Of a stretch of 64,000 nt of DNA, positions 63,611 through 64,000 are shown in pieces. Source of the DNA: Pseudomonas sp. B21-015 (GTDB lineage: Bacteria > Pseudomonadota > Gammaproteobacteria > Pseudomonadales > Pseudomonadaceae). Numbering within the stretch: the first letter of the stretch is position 1; each line of letters starts with the position of its first letter. The stretch spans positions 4,464,001 to 4,528,000 of the forward strand of contig NZ_CP087196.1 in assembly GCF_024749285.1 (NCBI RefSeq), given 5' to 3'. The notes under the pieces were generated by a model. It saw only the letters and a program-made list of their open reading frames with translations. It did no database searches and had not been told where the DNA came from. Position numbers and translations under genes: made by a program.

Positions 63611-64000
63611 TCAATAGCGGTACTTGCCGCCGTAGATATCCGCCAGCACCTGCTCGGTGACTTGCACGTAAGTCTGGGTACCCGGCAACCAGGCGTAGAT
63701 CGGGTCATCGCCGGTTTTGTTCGGGTCGAAGGCTTCGTCCTTGAGCCGGGTCTTCTGGTATTTGAACGTCCCGGTGGTCTCCATTTTCACTTTCACTCGC
63801 AGGAACAGTGGCACCGCATAAGCAGGCATTTGCTGCCTGGCGAAAGCCAGCAACTCACTGAAATCCAGGGTCGCCAGCGATTCAGCCGGCGTGATCGCCA
63901 CCATCCCGGCACGCCCGTTGGTGTTGTGGATTTCCACGCCATAGGCCACGGCTTCGGCGATCTGCGGGTGTTGCAGGAGGATGTTTTCAACCTCGGTGGT
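63611..64000 (-). CDS. Acyl-CoA synthetase (AMP-binding), C-terminal part (cut by window edge)
   Basis: 129 residues of the C-terminus; the gene continues beyond the right edge. The start of the fragment (TTEVENILLQHPQIAEAVAYG) is the hinge/A8 region of the adenylate-forming family; GTFKYQKTRLKDEAFDPNKT contains the catalytic lysine and matches fatty-acid-transport/very-long-chain acyl-CoA synthetases better than FadD1. It activates fatty acids to acyl-CoA. Confidence 0.88.
   Translation of the reverse strand, partial: TTEVENILLQHPQIAEAVAYGVEIHNTNGRAGMVAITPAESLATLDFSELLAFARQQMPAYAVPLFLRVKVKMETTGTFKYQKTRLKDEAFDPNKTGDDPIYAWLPGTQTYVQVTEQVLADIYGGKYRY

Overview
The window looks like a chromosomal segment of a Pseudomonas of the fluorescens group. 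Supporting signs are a cmaX-cfrX-cmpX-sigX operon, a methylcitrate operon of the acnD/prpF type, PpsA with a divergent PpsR, ThrH, many REP/REPIN palindromes of the 'GTGGGAGC..' kind typical of fluorescent pseudomonads, and high-GC coding sequence. Most genes are ordinary core metabolism; the accessory content is concentrated at about 25.8-36 kb and 37.9-43.1 kb.

Layout. 0-2.5 kb: envelope-stress operon (cmaX, cfrX, cmpX, start of sigX). 2.5-7.7 kb: RraA-like protein, an alpha/beta hydrolase, and PEP synthase ppsA facing its regulator ppsR. 7.8-16.4 kb: a complete propionate (2-methylcitrate) operon, GntR regulator-prpB-prpC-acnD-prpF-prpD, with two similar operator-like palindromes around its promoter. 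16.7-19.8 kb: three tightly packed genes (retropepsin-like protease, 7-TM inactive transglutaminase, RimK-like ATP-grasp ligase). 20-23 kb: pabB, thrH, cysH. 23.3-25.8 kb: NCS1 permease plus hydantoin/allantoin-racemase-like gene behind a candidate sigma-54 promoter. 25.9-35 kb: an IS-rich patch (IS5 remnant, IS30 inside an IS3 remnant, IS66 remnant, IS5, IS630) that also holds an MHYT-GGDEF-EAL protein, an unknown 302-aa protein and a 35-aa secreted dicysteine peptide. 36-37.6 kb: SDR oxidoreductase and HAD phosphatase.

37.9-43.1 kb: a 1621-aa Rhs polymorphic toxin whose variable tip reads as a pertussis-toxin-S1-like ADP-ribosyltransferase, followed 3 bp later by a probable immunity gene. 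43.2-46.8 kb: a run of small genes with individual ribosome sites (Gly/Ser-rich secreted protein, two acidic proteins, two glycine-zipper paralogues, YbjQ-type protein, small membrane protein). 47.1 kb: tRNA-Ser(GGA). 47.5-54.7 kb: crotonase, PlsC, CorA, glutamine amidotransferase, and a beta-oxidation pair (FadB/J-like plus thiolase). 55-59.4 kb: cytochrome c with a sulfite-oxidase-like N-terminal region, then a transglutaminase / alpha-E / circularly permuted ATP-grasp operon. 59.8-64 kb: RraB-like protein, speE, small membrane and unknown proteins, an ankyrin protein and the end of an acyl-CoA synthetase.

The strongest candidates for new biology are the ADP-ribosylating Rhs tip with its immunity partner, the two separate ATP-grasp/transglutaminase-fold systems (16.7 and 56.2 kb), the 35-aa secreted peptide, and the unknown 302-aa protein among insertion sequences. 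All functional calls come from reading the sequence; no search was run.
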